A DNA stretch of 64,000 nucleotides from contig CM060947.1 in assembly GCA_030765055.1 (NCBI GenBank), positions 103,871,619 through 103,935,618 of the forward strand. The letters are read 5' to 3'. The stretch is from Mantis religiosa. Its lineage: Eukaryota > Arthropoda > Insecta > Mantodea > Mantidae. The position numbers were made by a program, and so were the translations under genes. A model generated the notes under the pieces. The model worked only from the letters and a program-made list of their open reading frames with translations, was not told the origin of the DNA and did no database searches. Positions 1-9,475 of the stretch are shown here, one piece after another. Positions within the stretch are counted from its first letter, which is position 1. Each line of letters opens with the position of its first letter.

Positions 1-1073
1 TCCGTTCTGTCATAAGAGGTCTTAAATTTCCTTGGCAATACATTGTATATTACCGGTTCACATGTTCTTGAAGTAGATGCTTTAGGCGGTGACTTGGCTG
101 AATCCTTCTTCTTAGGACTGGACTTGGTCGGCGCACTCACTGTTGTTCGTGCTGGTGTTTGTTGCTTTGGCTGTGATCTTGGTGTAATTGATCTTTTGGA
201 TATTACTTCCCCGTTTAATTTGCTGGTTTGTGTTGCGATTTCACGTCTGGGTACCGGCTTAGCTGTAACTACACTATAAGTAACGGTCCTAGGTACAGAA
301 GGCTGGCGAATACGCAAGAGTTTCCGGGCTTCCACAAAGGACACCCTCTCTCTTACCCAGATCTCTTGGATCGCCTTCTCCTCAACAAAATGGGGACATT
401 CTCTGGAGTTTTGTGAATGATTACCACTGCAGTTAACACACATTGCGGGTGAAGTGCATGCATTGTCATGGCTGACTTCCCCGCAGGCAATGCAAATGGC
501 AACTCCATTACATGAATCACTCGTGTGGCCAAAGCGCTGGCATTTATAACACCTCAATAGATTGGGTATATACTGCCTCACTTCAATAGCTTCATACCCT
601 GCCTTAATCCTTTTCGGGAGATCTACCCGATCAAAGGTAAGAAACAAGGTACGAGTGGGCACTAGTTCACCTCGTTCTTTGCGGTGAACTCTTTATACGC
701 TTGTAACACCTTGTTCCGTCAAGTTTTCTTGAATCTCCTCATTGGTATTTACAACACCACGCGAGGAGTTCAGGGTATTATGCAAGTCAACGTGCACCGG
801 ATAGCTCGCAAGCATATTGGCTTTCAAGATTTTTGCAGCCTGCGTCGGAGAAACCACTTCGACCAGGAGCGTGCCATTGTGAGATCGAGTACATGACTTT
901 ACAGGACCGGCAATATTATCTAAACCCTTCCGAATAATGAACGGGTTCACGGTAGTAAACTTACGGCCTTCCTCAGTTCTACAGATAACTAAATAGCGAG
1001 GACCACAAGACTCAGCTATTTCTTTTCCATGTTTAATTTTAGGGTTTGCCATAAAAAATTGAATGTGCTTCAT
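1..1073 (-). pseudogene. ORF1 (gag-like, CCHC zinc knuckles) of the I-like LINE, partial
   Basis: This is the nucleic-acid-binding ORF1 protein of an I-clade-type LINE. The best ATG is at 1073 (MKHIQFFMANP). A longer frame from 1106 would need a TTG start. The conserved N-terminal block (NPFIIRKGLDNIAGPVKS) aligns with the equivalent block of the second I-like ORF1 near 40500. After an in-frame TAA near 693 the same frame continues and shows three Cys clusters read on the minus strand: CYKCQRFGHTSDSC, then CIACGEVSHDNAC, then CVNCSGNHSQNSREC. That is the triple knuckle arrangement of I-element gag proteins. The single nonsense codon makes this copy a pseudogene, and the C-terminus lies beyond the window. 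Family assignment is by motif only. Confidence 0.75.
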
Positions 1074-1503
1074 CCCCCAGTGCTCCCCACCCACCACGGA
1101 GCCCAACAGGGGTCATTCCACTGGGATGACAGGGCTACAGAGGGGATATAGCGGGCTCGCCGTCCCACTCACCCTGGAGTTCGGTACAATACCTAGTCCT
1201 GGCCGATTGATTAGGGCTGGGTTAGTCCCTAACCTCCCGTTTAGGTAAAGCAGAAACCAAAGTAGTGTATCGGAAATGCGCACGCTCCCCGAATTCAGAA
1301 GAACACTAGAACGAGCTCAGATGCGCATCCCTCAACCACCAGGACAAACCTTTCCACCGACACGAGTCTCCACGCATATACCTACACGTGGGTGGGTGTT
1401 TTGTCTGAGCCCTCACCACTAAGAGGAACCCACACAGAGGCTGTTAGGTTGGCTCGGGACACCGGGATTGCCAATTCCCGTACCTACCACAGTAGGCCCC
1501 TGG
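1..1503 (-). mobile_element. I-like non-LTR retrotransposon, 5' portion (5' UTR plus ORF1), runs off left edge
   Basis: The element lies on the minus strand with its 5' end at about 1503. The first roughly 400 nt are 5' UTR. The outermost part (1447-1503) matches the 5' UTR of the more complete I-like element near 41280-41330, sharing for example CCCGTACCTACC and the surrounding words. ORF1 follows and leaves the window. To the right the sequence switches abruptly to Gypsy gag, so this LINE was inserted into Gypsy E. Its 3' end and target duplication are outside the window. Confidence 0.8.
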
Positions 1504-2575
1504 GCGCCTGATGGCGCAGACGTGGCCCTCTCCACCCTGACCCTTACTCGTCTTCCGGCTGCTCTTCATGGTGTGGGCAGCCTCTCTCCAGGTGTCCCGG
1601 CGGGCCACACCCCCAACACACGCCACTTAGTATTCGCCGGCATCCTTTGCTGGTCTTCGGTCTCAATTGTAGCGGATACTCCTTGTTCTCGAGGGCGGGG
1701 TAGCCGTTACCTTGACCGTCTCCATACTTAATGCGGCCATTAGCGCCTCGTGGATGGTTTTGTAGTCACCGAGCATTAGACGCTGACGTATCTCGGCATC
1801 TCGTAACCCGTCGACGAAGGAGTAGGCGGCTTCTGGGGATACAAATCCAGGTGGGAGGTCGACCAAGGCTCTGCTGGCCAGCTGTTTGATTGCCAGGGCG
1901 AACTCCTGCAGCGTTTCCCCTAGCTGCTGCGACCTAGATTTCAATTAGCTGCGGTCAAGCAGTGATTTCGGAAGCGCTTCTACAGGGCCTCCCAGATGTC
2001 CTTGGGCACCGCCACTGTCTGAACCGCACTCAGAACCTCGGTGACCCATCCCTGGAGACTGGCTATTAGCCCTGCGGCTTCTTCTTCTGGCGACCAATTG
2101 TGATGGCTACTGTGTCGAATTGGCGGTGGAAGACTTCAATAGTTGACGTACTTCGTTGGTTTGACGCGCGCAGATCTTGTATCACGTCCCGGCGCGTCGG
2201 CCTTCAGGTCCTTCAGTCTTCTGCCGACAATGTCCTCAACCATAGCATTCAGGGACTTGGTGTTGCCGTCGGCCTTTCCCTCCAGGTCGTTAACGCGGTT
2301 TGCCAGGTCTTCGACACGCTCGTCCACTTGACCCATCCGCTTGCCCATCTGCTGACGTCTTTCCTCCCGCCAGCCAACTGCTCTTCAACCTTGGCAGCGA
2401 GGGCCTCCTTCATAGCCTTAATTTCAGTAGTTGCCAGGCTGTCGTTTGCCCCTTTCATTTCCATGGTTAATTCGGCCTCCATTTCTGACATCGTCGCAGC
2501 AAGGTTGTCGTTTGCTGTCTTCCTTTCTTTCAGCTCTTCTAAGATCTTGGCCAATGCAGCTTCCATCATCGTATA

Positions 2576-2590
2576 CCACTCCTGACACCA
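2576..2590 (-). other. Primer binding site of Gypsy E
   Basis: On the minus strand this reads TGGTGTCAGGAGTGG, two bases after the LTR end. From memory it is complementary to the 3' end of an insect tRNA-Leu including CCA. The same site recurs in Gypsy G, F, A and C. Confidence 0.7.
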
Positions 2591-2592
2591 AA

Positions 2593-2908
2593 TATGACTT
2601 TATGGGTTCGTAGAATTAAAAGTTTTGTTTGCAGAAATTTTAAAATGCTCTTTATTGCAGTAAACAGTAACTTGTACACCCCTTGCAGCAATAAAATACG
2701 TGACATGCACAACAGCAGTCTTCAAGGTTGTCTCATTCTCAGCTGCACACGTAAACAAATGAGAGAAATAACTGCGGTCACTTCACGAAGAGAGAAAGAT
2801 GGAACTATCCAGACATCACTCTGTCTCTTTCTCTCTCGGCAAGTTTCCAGCTCTGTGTCCATGCGCCAGCTGCGGCTTGCAGCGGCTCCAACAATGCGAT
2901 CGGTGACA
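2593..2908 (-). repeat. 5' LTR of Gypsy E
   Basis: On the minus strand the LTR starts TGTCACCGATCGCA and ends GTCATA just before the primer binding site. Its start matches the LTR of Gypsy G (TGTCGCCGATCGCA) and the solo LTR near 63384, so the three share a subfamily. It contains a run of CTCTTTCTCTC-type sequence shared with those LTRs. Confidence 0.8.
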
Positions 2909-3248
2909 GTATTAAGATACACTTTTGAAGCAAAGGATAACAGTAAGAAATGTAAAGGAGTATTATTCTTACCTCTTAAGCGTCTGTATAGGTGCTAATT
3001 CAAATTCTGCCTAATTTAAGCTTCCTTTTAAGAATTGTTTTAGTCTTAGAATGAGTAACTTAACTTCTACAGCCTTAAGATTATTTGTGCTTTTTTATTA
3101 CTTCATATATTGTCTAAATGTCCTTTATGGTTAAAGTAAGTTTAAATTCAAAAATAAATAAATATGAAGCAAAAAATATAAAGAGCAATTACAAACATTA
3201 TTTTCATCTTTCCACTAAACGAAAAATACATATAAAAACCATACTTAC
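2909..3248. other. Intronic sequence, no feature recognised
   Basis: AT-rich sequence directly downstream (minus strand) of the QTRT2 zinc-site exon. I looked here for the final QTRT2 exon, which should begin by completing an AT_ codon, and found no convincing one. Confidence 0.5.
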
Positions 3249-3374
3249 ATACTAAGTAGCACAGAAGCCAGTAGCTCACGTGTTCGGAGCAAATGATGGA
3301 TATACGCTTTTGTATGATTCTGACACGTTAAACATGTGCACTTTTTGCTTATTGGTGTGAAGTCTTCCATGTAT
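3249..3374 (-). CDS. QTRT2: QTRT2 exon with the CxCxxC zinc site
   Basis: QTRT2 is the non-catalytic partner of QTRT1. The heterodimer exchanges guanine 34 for queuine in tRNA-Asp, -Asn, -His and -Tyr. The exon is preceded on the minus strand by a pyrimidine-rich acceptor (TTTTTTCCTCCAG) and followed by the donor GTAAGTAT. Its first base completes AGA (Arg) from the upstream exon. It then encodes YMEDFTP, the zinc-ligand cluster CTCLTC, then NHTKAYIHHLL and ELLASVLLS, ending two bases into a codon (AT). From memory, vertebrate QTRT2 has EDFNPLVRGCSCYCC followed by NHTRAYIHHLL, so the match is close. The fourth zinc ligand, a His in the next exon (MHN in human), is not in view. It is 126 nt with no stop. 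Phase agreement with the other three exons makes a processed pseudogene unlikely. Confidence 0.92.
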
Positions 3375-3566
3375 CTGGAGGAAAAAAGAACATCTACTTG
3401 AAGAGTTATACTAATTGAACATTATCACACAGAAATGATTAATTTTCAAATTAGTTCAGCAATAAGGCAGAGAGTACAGCTGGCAGCAGGGAGGGAGAAT
3501 ATGGATGGAATGCTGTCCTCATTTTATTTTATTTGAGGGCAACACCTTCTTTAATACTATATACTG

Positions 3567-3860
3567 TTGAATAAAATGCAGGAGACAAGAAAGATAGCCA
3601 AGAATTGGAAAATAAACATGATAGTACAAATATATAAGGAAAAAAGTGAAAAATATAATACAGCTAACCACAGGAGGATAAATCTACTTTTTATTTTAGG
3701 TTTTTATTCTATTCTATCAGCCTTCTGTTATTCAACATTGTCACTGCTGACATACAATAATAACAGGCCTGTCACAAACAAATGTGATTATGTATGAAGA
3801 CGACATGGTGCTGGGCTCACCAGATAAGGAGGAGCTACAGATTTGTTGACATGTAATTTT
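3567..3860 (+). pseudogene. Decayed LINE reverse-transcriptase fragment
   Basis: The first part reads NWKINMIVQIYKEKSEKY and NHRRINLL, the remnant of the conserved LINE RT block usually seen as W..a.ivPIyKKGdk..c.NYRgIsLL. About 100 nt later, in a shifted frame, YEDDMVLGSPDKEELQ corresponds to the RT motif C (YADD). The segment between motifs A and C is missing. Clade cannot be assigned. Confidence 0.55.
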
Positions 3861-4989
3861 TATTTATGAGGTACTTGTAGAAAAAAAGTGTAGGAGCAAA
3901 ATCCTCATACCACTGATGATCTCAAAGATAACATTAGGAATTCATTGGCAGCATCACCCATGAGCAATTGACATCTGTCTTCATGAACCTGTTAAGACAT
4001 GTACAGAAGTGTCTAGATCCAGATGGAGGGCACATCCAAATTTATTATGAAGGTTCATGCCTTTTATTCCATTTTATTATTTTATTCCATAGAAGTTTTT
4101 TCAAATAATTAGAAGTTTGTATAAAATCAATGTAATAACACGGGCCAGTTTTATCTGCCCAACCCTGTACAATAAGTAATGGTACACATGAGTGGCTGTG
4201 AAGAAAAATATCCTTTCATTTAAGAGTTGTGAGTTAATAAAGCTATGTGAAGAATACCGTTTTATTTCTTTTCTATTATTCCCTCTTATTATTTATTTAT
4301 TCAAAACTAATAATCTATTTCAATAGTTTTTTAAAAAAGGGATAATGCAGTTTCATGAGAGAGGAGGAGACATCTTACAATACTGGAACATGTTAATTTA
4401 CTGCAAAAACTACAATCATGATGTAATGTAATTTACTATTTATTTTGTGATGTAGCAGCCTTTTGCTACACATTAATAAAATATTTTAAACTGCTGTTGT
4501 TGAAAAAAAGAACAATTATGTATTTTAGTCATAAAGAATTTAAAACTGCAAAAAATACAAAAGAAGCCATTACATAGAAAATGAAGATAGATTTAATAGT
4601 TTGGGAAAATATATTTATTTTAAAAAATAAGCACCACGTAATGAATTTTGAAATACCAGCAGTTGATTCTGTTTTCAGGTTTGTTTTGTTTTCAGATTTT
4701 GGTAATACAAAAAAAACATAGTATCGTTGATGATGAAGTGTGTCGACTGACGATGCAAGCAAATGTTCATGAAATCGATCTCCATTAGAAAGAAGAATTA
4801 TCACCAGTTTCTTGAGATAAGTGAGGCCTTTGTAACAAATATTTGTATTTGAGTGAAAAGAAGCCATGTATTGTACTCAGAAAGGATTGTTTTCATGAAT
4901 GGAGATATTAGAAATAGTTATTTGGTTTGAACGCATTTTAAGGTCAATATTTTTTAGTATTATGATTCCCAAGTCAAACTGAAAATGTT
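3861..4989. other. AT-rich intron sequence
   Basis: Nothing recognisable. The minus-strand open stretch at 4529-4867 is low-complexity and hydrophobic with no family resemblance, and I do not consider it a gene. Confidence 0.5.
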
Positions 4990-5052
4990 CTACACAAATA
5001 TAATTATTTGTAACAAAAACTTCACTTGTTACAAATAATTATATTTGTGTAG
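4990..5052. repeat. Perfect 27-bp inverted repeat (hairpin, 9-nt loop)
   Basis: Arms 4990-5016 and 5026-5052 are perfectly complementary, separated by AAACTTCAC. The arms are AT-rich (core ACAAATATAATTATTTGTAA). Either transcription direction would give an uninterrupted 27-bp stem. It could be a MITE remnant, a small-RNA-type hairpin or a replication-slippage palindrome. Confidence 0.85.
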
Positions 5053-5324
5053 TATTTGTTGCTTTGCTGTCACTAGCTTCATTTTTTACATAATGAAAAT
5101 GTTCTGCTTTACTTTTTTTCCATTCTCTATATACTATATTTTAACTGGACTGAAGTATATATTCTGATATAGGGTAGTTAAATTATATTTCAATCCACTA
5201 AAGGCCTCTCTCTACTGTGCGAGAAGGCCAGCAGTCACCGGGGAACTTATGCCAGCAGAGGCAGACTGGAATCCTTACCTTATAATAAGCACTGGAAATG
5301 CTGACCTTCTGCCCTCAAACAAGG

Positions 5325-5336
5325 AGTATATCTCAT
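5325..5336. repeat. Left target-site duplication of PLE1
   Basis: AGTATATCTCAT, repeated exactly at 7316-7327. It abuts the inverted arm of the Penelope-like element. Confidence 0.85.
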
Positions 5337-5381
5337 TAAGTTAATTAGGAGTCGATTAATAACACAAAACAACACTCACTT

Positions 5382-6119
5382 TTAAATTTTCCCGGAACCG
5401 GTTTCTGAGGTCTTCCCTCTATCTTCAGCCGGACATCGACTAGTTCTCATTGGTGTAGCTGGCAATATTTTGTCTTCGGTCTCCTCTGGTGGCGGTTCGA
5501 GGAACTTGCTGAACAAATCTTTCTGGGGGATGTCGAAATTGAATACTTTGTTCCTATTTTTTGAAATAAAGATTTGTTCCCATGTGGACAGTTCTTCTTT
5601 TCCTGTTGTATGTTTTAGTAATTTTGGTTCTGGATTTATGTTGTGGTTTTTTTCCCAAAAATGCGTGGCAACTGCTGATTTTTCTAATTGTTTGTATTTT
5701 ATGTTCCTAAAGTGTTCCTTTGCTCTTGTTTCTAAATTTCTTTTCGTTTTTCCAATATAAATTTGACTACAGTCACAGCATTCAATTTGATATATACCAG
5801 ATTTTTTGTTAGATGGAATGGCATCTTTGATGTTTGAGCAAATTAGGTTTTTTAAGGAGTAATGGTTCACTGGAGCTAGTTGAATGTTTTGTTTTTTGAA
5901 GACTTTTTTGAATTTATCAAAGGCCCATGGATGGTAAGTGAATTTTTTGAAGATCATTTTAGTTTCTGTAGCTGAGAGGGTTGTGGTTTCCTTTAGTAGT
6001 TTCTTCTTTTTTGCTAAGTTCACTTTTTTGTCTACTAGTGATTTGGGAAAGTCATTTTTCTGTGCTATTTCAATAATTTTGTTGTATTCTATTTTGTATT
6101 CTTCTGCTGTGAGAGGGAT
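5382..6119 (-). pseudogene. PLE1 inverted copy: linker and GIY-YIG endonuclease, 5'-truncated
   Basis: Penelope-like retroelements encode RT followed by a GIY-YIG nuclease that nicks the target. This copy starts in the region after RT. It shows the conserved linker (FTYHPWAFDKFKKVFKK) and the GIY-YIG core (KSGIYQIECCDCSQIYIG) with the following Arg and Glu-His (TRAKEH), then a long basic/acidic tail. The frame is open throughout but has no RT palm and no native start. The apparent start at 6023 is an internal GTG. Confidence 0.85.
5391..5433 (-). ncRNA. Hammerhead-ribozyme candidate, inverted PLE1 copy
   Basis: Identical on the minus strand to the candidate at 7175-7217; see that entry for the fold. 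Confidence 0.6.
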
Positions 6120-7226
6120 GAAATAGCACAGAAAAATGACTTTCCCAAATCACTAGTAGACAAAAAAGTGAACTTAGCAAAAAAGAAGAAACTACTAAAG
6201 GAAACCACAACCCTCTCAGCTACAGAAACTAAAATGATCTTCAAAAAATTCACTTACCATCCATGGGCCTTTGATAAATTCAAAAAAGTCTTCAAAAAAC
6301 AAAACATTCAACTAGCTCCAGTGAACCATTACTCCTTAAAAAACCTAATTTGCTCAAACATCAAAGATGCCATTCCATCTAACAAAAAATCTGGTATATA
6401 TCAAATTGAATGCTGTGACTGTAGTCAAATTTATATTGGAAAAACGAAAAGAAATTTGGAAACAAGAGCAAAGGAACACTTTAGGAACATCCCTCTCACA
6501 GCAGAAGAATACAAAATAGAATACAACAAAATTATTGAAATAGCACAGAAAAATGACTTTCCCAAATCACTAGTAGACAAAAAAGTGAACTTAGCAAAAA
6601 AGAAGAAACTACTAAAGGAAACCACAACCCTCTCAGCTACAGAAACTAAAATGATCTTCAAAAAATTCACTTACCATCCATGGGCCTTTGATAAATTCAA
6701 AAAAGTCTTCAAAAAACAAAACATTCAACTAGCTCCAGTGAACCATTACTCCTTAAAAAACCTAATTTGCTCAAACATCAAAGATGCCATTCCATCTAAC
6801 AAAAAATCTGGTATATATCAAATTGAATGCTGTGACTGTAGTCAAATTTATATTGGAAAAACGAAAAGAAATTTAGAAACAAGAGCAAAGGAACACTTTA
6901 GGAACATAAAATACAAACAATTAGAAAAATCAGCAGTTGCCACGCATTTTTGGGAAAAAAAACACAACATAAATCCAGAACCAAAATTACTAAAACATAC
7001 AACAGGAAAAGAAGAACTGTCCACATGGGAACAAATCTTTATTTCAAAAAATAGGAACAAAGTATTCAATTTCGACATCCCCCAGAAAGATTTGTTCAGC
7101 AAGTTCCTCGAACCGCCACCAGAGGAGACCGAAGACAAAATATTGCCAGCTACACCAATGAGAACTAGTCGATGTCCGGCTGAAGATAGAGGGAAGACCT
7201 CAGAAACCGGTTCCGGGAAAATTTAA
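6120..7226 (+). pseudogene. PLE1 direct copies: duplicated linker/GIY-YIG reading frame
   Basis: One uninterrupted frame spans two head-to-tail copies. The first copy runs through the linker and the GIY-YIG core up to HFRNI. It is then joined in frame to the start of the second copy (PLTAEEYKIEYNK), which carries the complete endonuclease and tail to the stop. The nuclease core therefore appears twice in one open frame of about 350 codons. The first copy lacks the catalytic-domain C-terminus. There is no RT and no natural initiation codon (6168 is GTG). The in-frame junction is more likely chance than a functional double nuclease. Confidence 0.85.
7175..7217 (+). ncRNA. Type I hammerhead-ribozyme candidate at the PLE1 3' end
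   Basis: All core elements are in order. Stem I strand UCCGG is followed by core CUGAAGA (fits CUGANGA), a stem II hairpin (7187-7202, GAGG pairing CCUC with a GAAGA loop), GAA, a six-base self-complementary minimal stem III ACCGGU, one U at the cleavage position, and CCGGG closing stem I (4 Watson-Crick pairs plus one G-U). Hammerheads with minimal, palindromic stem III that act as dimers are established for Penelope-like elements. The motif overlaps the last codons of the ORF. U at position 17 is allowed but less usual than C or A. Confidence 0.65.
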
Positions 7227-7315
7227 AAGTGAGTGTTGTTTTGTGTTATTAATCGACTCCTAATTAACTTAATTTATACAACAACACTGTTTTCAACACT
7301 TCCATAAAAGGATTT

Positions 7316-7327
7316 AGTATATCTCAT
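7316..7327. repeat. Right target-site duplication of PLE1
   Basis: AGTATATCTCAT, identical to 5325-5336. Confidence 0.85.
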
Positions 7328-7349
7328 GTTAATATTCTTGCTCACTCTC

Positions 7350-7990
7350 CAAGCTCAGCAGCAGGTATTCTTGTGATTTCTTGCACAATGTTTTCCCTTA
7401 GTTCCTGTAGTGTATGAGAACTGGAACGATACACATTTGTTGAAACACACGTGTGCAGGCGTTAAAGCCAAATGATCCTGCTAAACGTATGAATTATTGT
7501 TAACTGGCTTTTCCAATCTGTAGAAAGGGGTTTCATTGACACACAGCTTTTGTTTTTCACTCATGAATCCTGTTTTCATTTAATTGGACGCTTGAATACT
7601 CGCAATGTCTATACTGGGCTTCAGAAAAGCCTGTGATACTGGATGAAACAACTCACTATGGTCAAAAAATTGGAGTGTGATGTGCAAGTGCTAGAATAAT
7701 AATAGAGCCCATAATCTTTGATGAAACAATAAATGCAGAGCAATATCAGAGGTTAATTCTGAGGCTAATTTTCAATTGCTTTACAGAAGAAGAGAAATCA
7801 TGTGGATTGGTTCCAACAAGATTCTGCAACAACACATACGGCTGCCAAATCATTAAAAGCAGTAAGAGAGGTGTTTGATGAACACCTTTAAAAGACAAAG
7901 TGTATTGTTCCAATCCTCATGCACTGCAAGAATTTAGGGAAAACATTGTGCAAGAAATCACAAGAATACCTGCTGCTGAGCTATGGAGAG
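7350..7990 (+). pseudogene. Tc1/mariner-superfamily (DDE) transposase relic with inverted duplication
   Basis: Fragments in several frames read KPVILDETTHYGQKIGV, then INAEQYQRLILR, then a block equivalent to WFQQDSATTHTAAKSLKAV, then HALQEFRENIVQEITRIPA. The FQQD-type Asp followed by a His is the second catalytic Asp region of Tc1/mariner DDE transposases. Frameshifts and stops make it dead. The last 50 nt (7933-7985), which encode the C-terminal block, are repeated in inverse orientation at 7350-7402. Those flanking arms therefore arose by inverted duplication of coding sequence and are not simple terminal inverted repeats. Confidence 0.65.
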
Positions 7991-8474
7991 TGAAAGTATC
8001 ACCAAGAACCAGATAGACCATGTTCTAATAGACAGGAGACAGCATCAGATGTTATGGATGTAAGAAGTTGCAGAGGTGCTGATGGCGATTTGGATCATCT
8101 GGTTAGGATTAAGCATAAATAAAAAATAGATGGGACAGTAACAGAAAAGAAAAGAAGTGACAAGCTTAATGTGGAGGGACTAAAAATGAAGAACTAAGAG
8201 AGAAATACAAGAAGATAACCAAAACATTAGTAAGTAAAAGAGAGCAGTTGGAGAACGAAGAAATCCAAACAAAATGCGAGATACTAAAAACAACCATTAA
8301 GAAAGTTGCAGATGGAACCTTGGGGAAGAATGAATATATAAAGTAGTTTGATGGTGAGTGTTTGGCATTAATTCAAGAAAGAAATGAAGCCAGGAAAAAG
8401 ATGCTCCAAAGAAGAAAAGGTTAACAGTTGAGGAGGACAGAGAAAAATGAAGAAATGCAGATAGAAAAAGTAGA

Positions 8475-9214
8475 TTGAAGAAAATACTTTTTGAGAGAAA
8501 GAGAATTGAAGAATTGGATGAAATGAAAGATAGAAATGAAGTAAATAAGTTCTATGAGAGAGCAAGAGATCTTAAGAGAGGATTCCAGTCAAGAGTGGTT
8601 TTCTTTAAGGATAAGGATGAGAACCTTATTGGGGAAAGAAACAAAATGTTGGAAAGGTGGCAAGAGCACTTCTATGAGTTGCTCACTAGAAATGAAGAGG
8701 TTGATAGTGAAGAGAGAGACAGGGGCAAGTATAGGGAAGAACAGGAACAGGGCGAGGAAGCAGAACAACCCGATATAGTAGAAATCAGTAAGATAATCAA
8801 AGCATTAAAGAACAATAAAGCCGCAGGAGAAGACGGAATAGAGTCAAATTACTGAAGTACGGAGGAGAAGAATTGGAGAAGACTATTTATGAATTAATTA
8901 ATGAAACATGGACAAAGGAAGAAATGCCTAATGACTGGACAGTGGGAATAATCTGTCCAATACATAAAAAAGGAGACAAGGCAGAGTGTGGAAATTACTG
9001 TGGGATTGTACTGCTAGATAGAACTTACAAGGTATTTGGCAAAATGCTTGCCACACAACTGGATCGATGGTTGGAAAGGATACTTGGGGATTACCAAGCA
9101 GGATTTAGGAAACAATGCTCTACATTAGACCAGATATTTATATTGCGACAAATACTGAAAAAGTTCTTTGAGTATGACAGACAGCTTCATCAGTTGTATG
9201 TAGATTTCAAATAG
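8475..9214 (+). pseudogene. LINE RT fragment, fingers region, before the CR1 insertion
   Basis: Two overlapping frames cover the pre-RT and RT fingers. The upstream one holds RVVFFKDKDENLIGE and NKAAGEDGIE (RT block 1), ending at a stop where a one-base shift occurs. The downstream one holds EMPNDWTVGIICPIHKKG, NYCGIVLLDRTYKVFGKML and DYQAGFRKQCSTLDQ, then QLYVDFK where motif A (usually F.DykkAFD) should follow but a stop intervenes. It is a non-functional remnant. Confidence 0.7.
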
Positions 9215-9475
9215 ACATATAGATAAAGCTAATATAGAGCCTGGACAGAGCTAAAATTTATCAGATGAGAGAGTTTGTATGTATGTATTTATTAACTGCA
9301 ATTGGGTACTACCCGGTGGCAGAGTTAAGAATACAGATCAAATTACATATACTAAATTTACAACAATAATACAGTAAACAATACAAACATGATATTATTT
9401 TACTTTAGTCACTTAAAACTTATCTAAATACTTCTCTATTTACATATTATATACCATTATAATTCAAAAGTTAAA

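Larger units (their letters stand above)
1504..2908 (-). mobile_element. Ty3/Gypsy element E: 5' LTR and gag, interrupted by the I-like LINE
   Basis: This minus-strand LTR retrotransposon is seen from its 5' LTR through most of gag. Gag starts at the ATG at 2569 or 2566 (MEAALAKILEELKE) with heptad-like repeats of Lys/Glu/Ala/Asn typical of this family's coiled-coil N-terminus. It continues through the block LKADAPGRDTRSARVKPTK and then FALAIKQLASRALVDLPPGF. Several frameshifts break the frame (pieces at 2249-2569, 2136-2348 and 1663-1944). The sequence is clearly homologous to the gag of Gypsy A, C, F and G elsewhere in the window. The remainder of the element lies past the inserted LINE, off the window. 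Confidence 0.85.
5337..7315. mobile_element. Penelope-like element PLE1, palindromic composite insertion
   Basis: This insertion has three parts between 12-bp target duplications. They are an inverted copy (5337-6119), a partial direct copy (6120-6490) and a fuller direct copy (6491-7315). The inverted and the fuller direct copy share the same 5' truncation point (TCCCTCTCACAGCAG). The partial copy begins at TGAAATAGCAC and stops after the codons HFRNI. Copies are almost identical, with only a handful of differences seen. The inverted arm starts about 42 nt short of the element's 3' end: the last bases (7274-7315, ending CATAAAAGGATTT) are present only on the right. All copies are 5'-truncated and keep the post-RT linker and the GIY-YIG endonuclease but no RT core. 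Tandem or inverted partial copies are known for Penelope elements; this exact arrangement is read directly here. Confidence 0.9.

Noticed and set aside
2909..3248. Final QTRT2 exon immediately left of the zinc-site exon
   Set aside because: No acceptor followed by a frame giving the expected MHN-type His ligand and C-terminal helix was found.
6120..7226. A functional protein with two GIY-YIG domains
   Set aside because: The fusion is a junction of truncated PLE copies without a start codon; the first domain is incomplete.
7350..7402. Terminal inverted repeats of an intact DNA transposon
   Set aside because: The partner arm is coding sequence for the transposase C-terminus and the transposase frame is broken.
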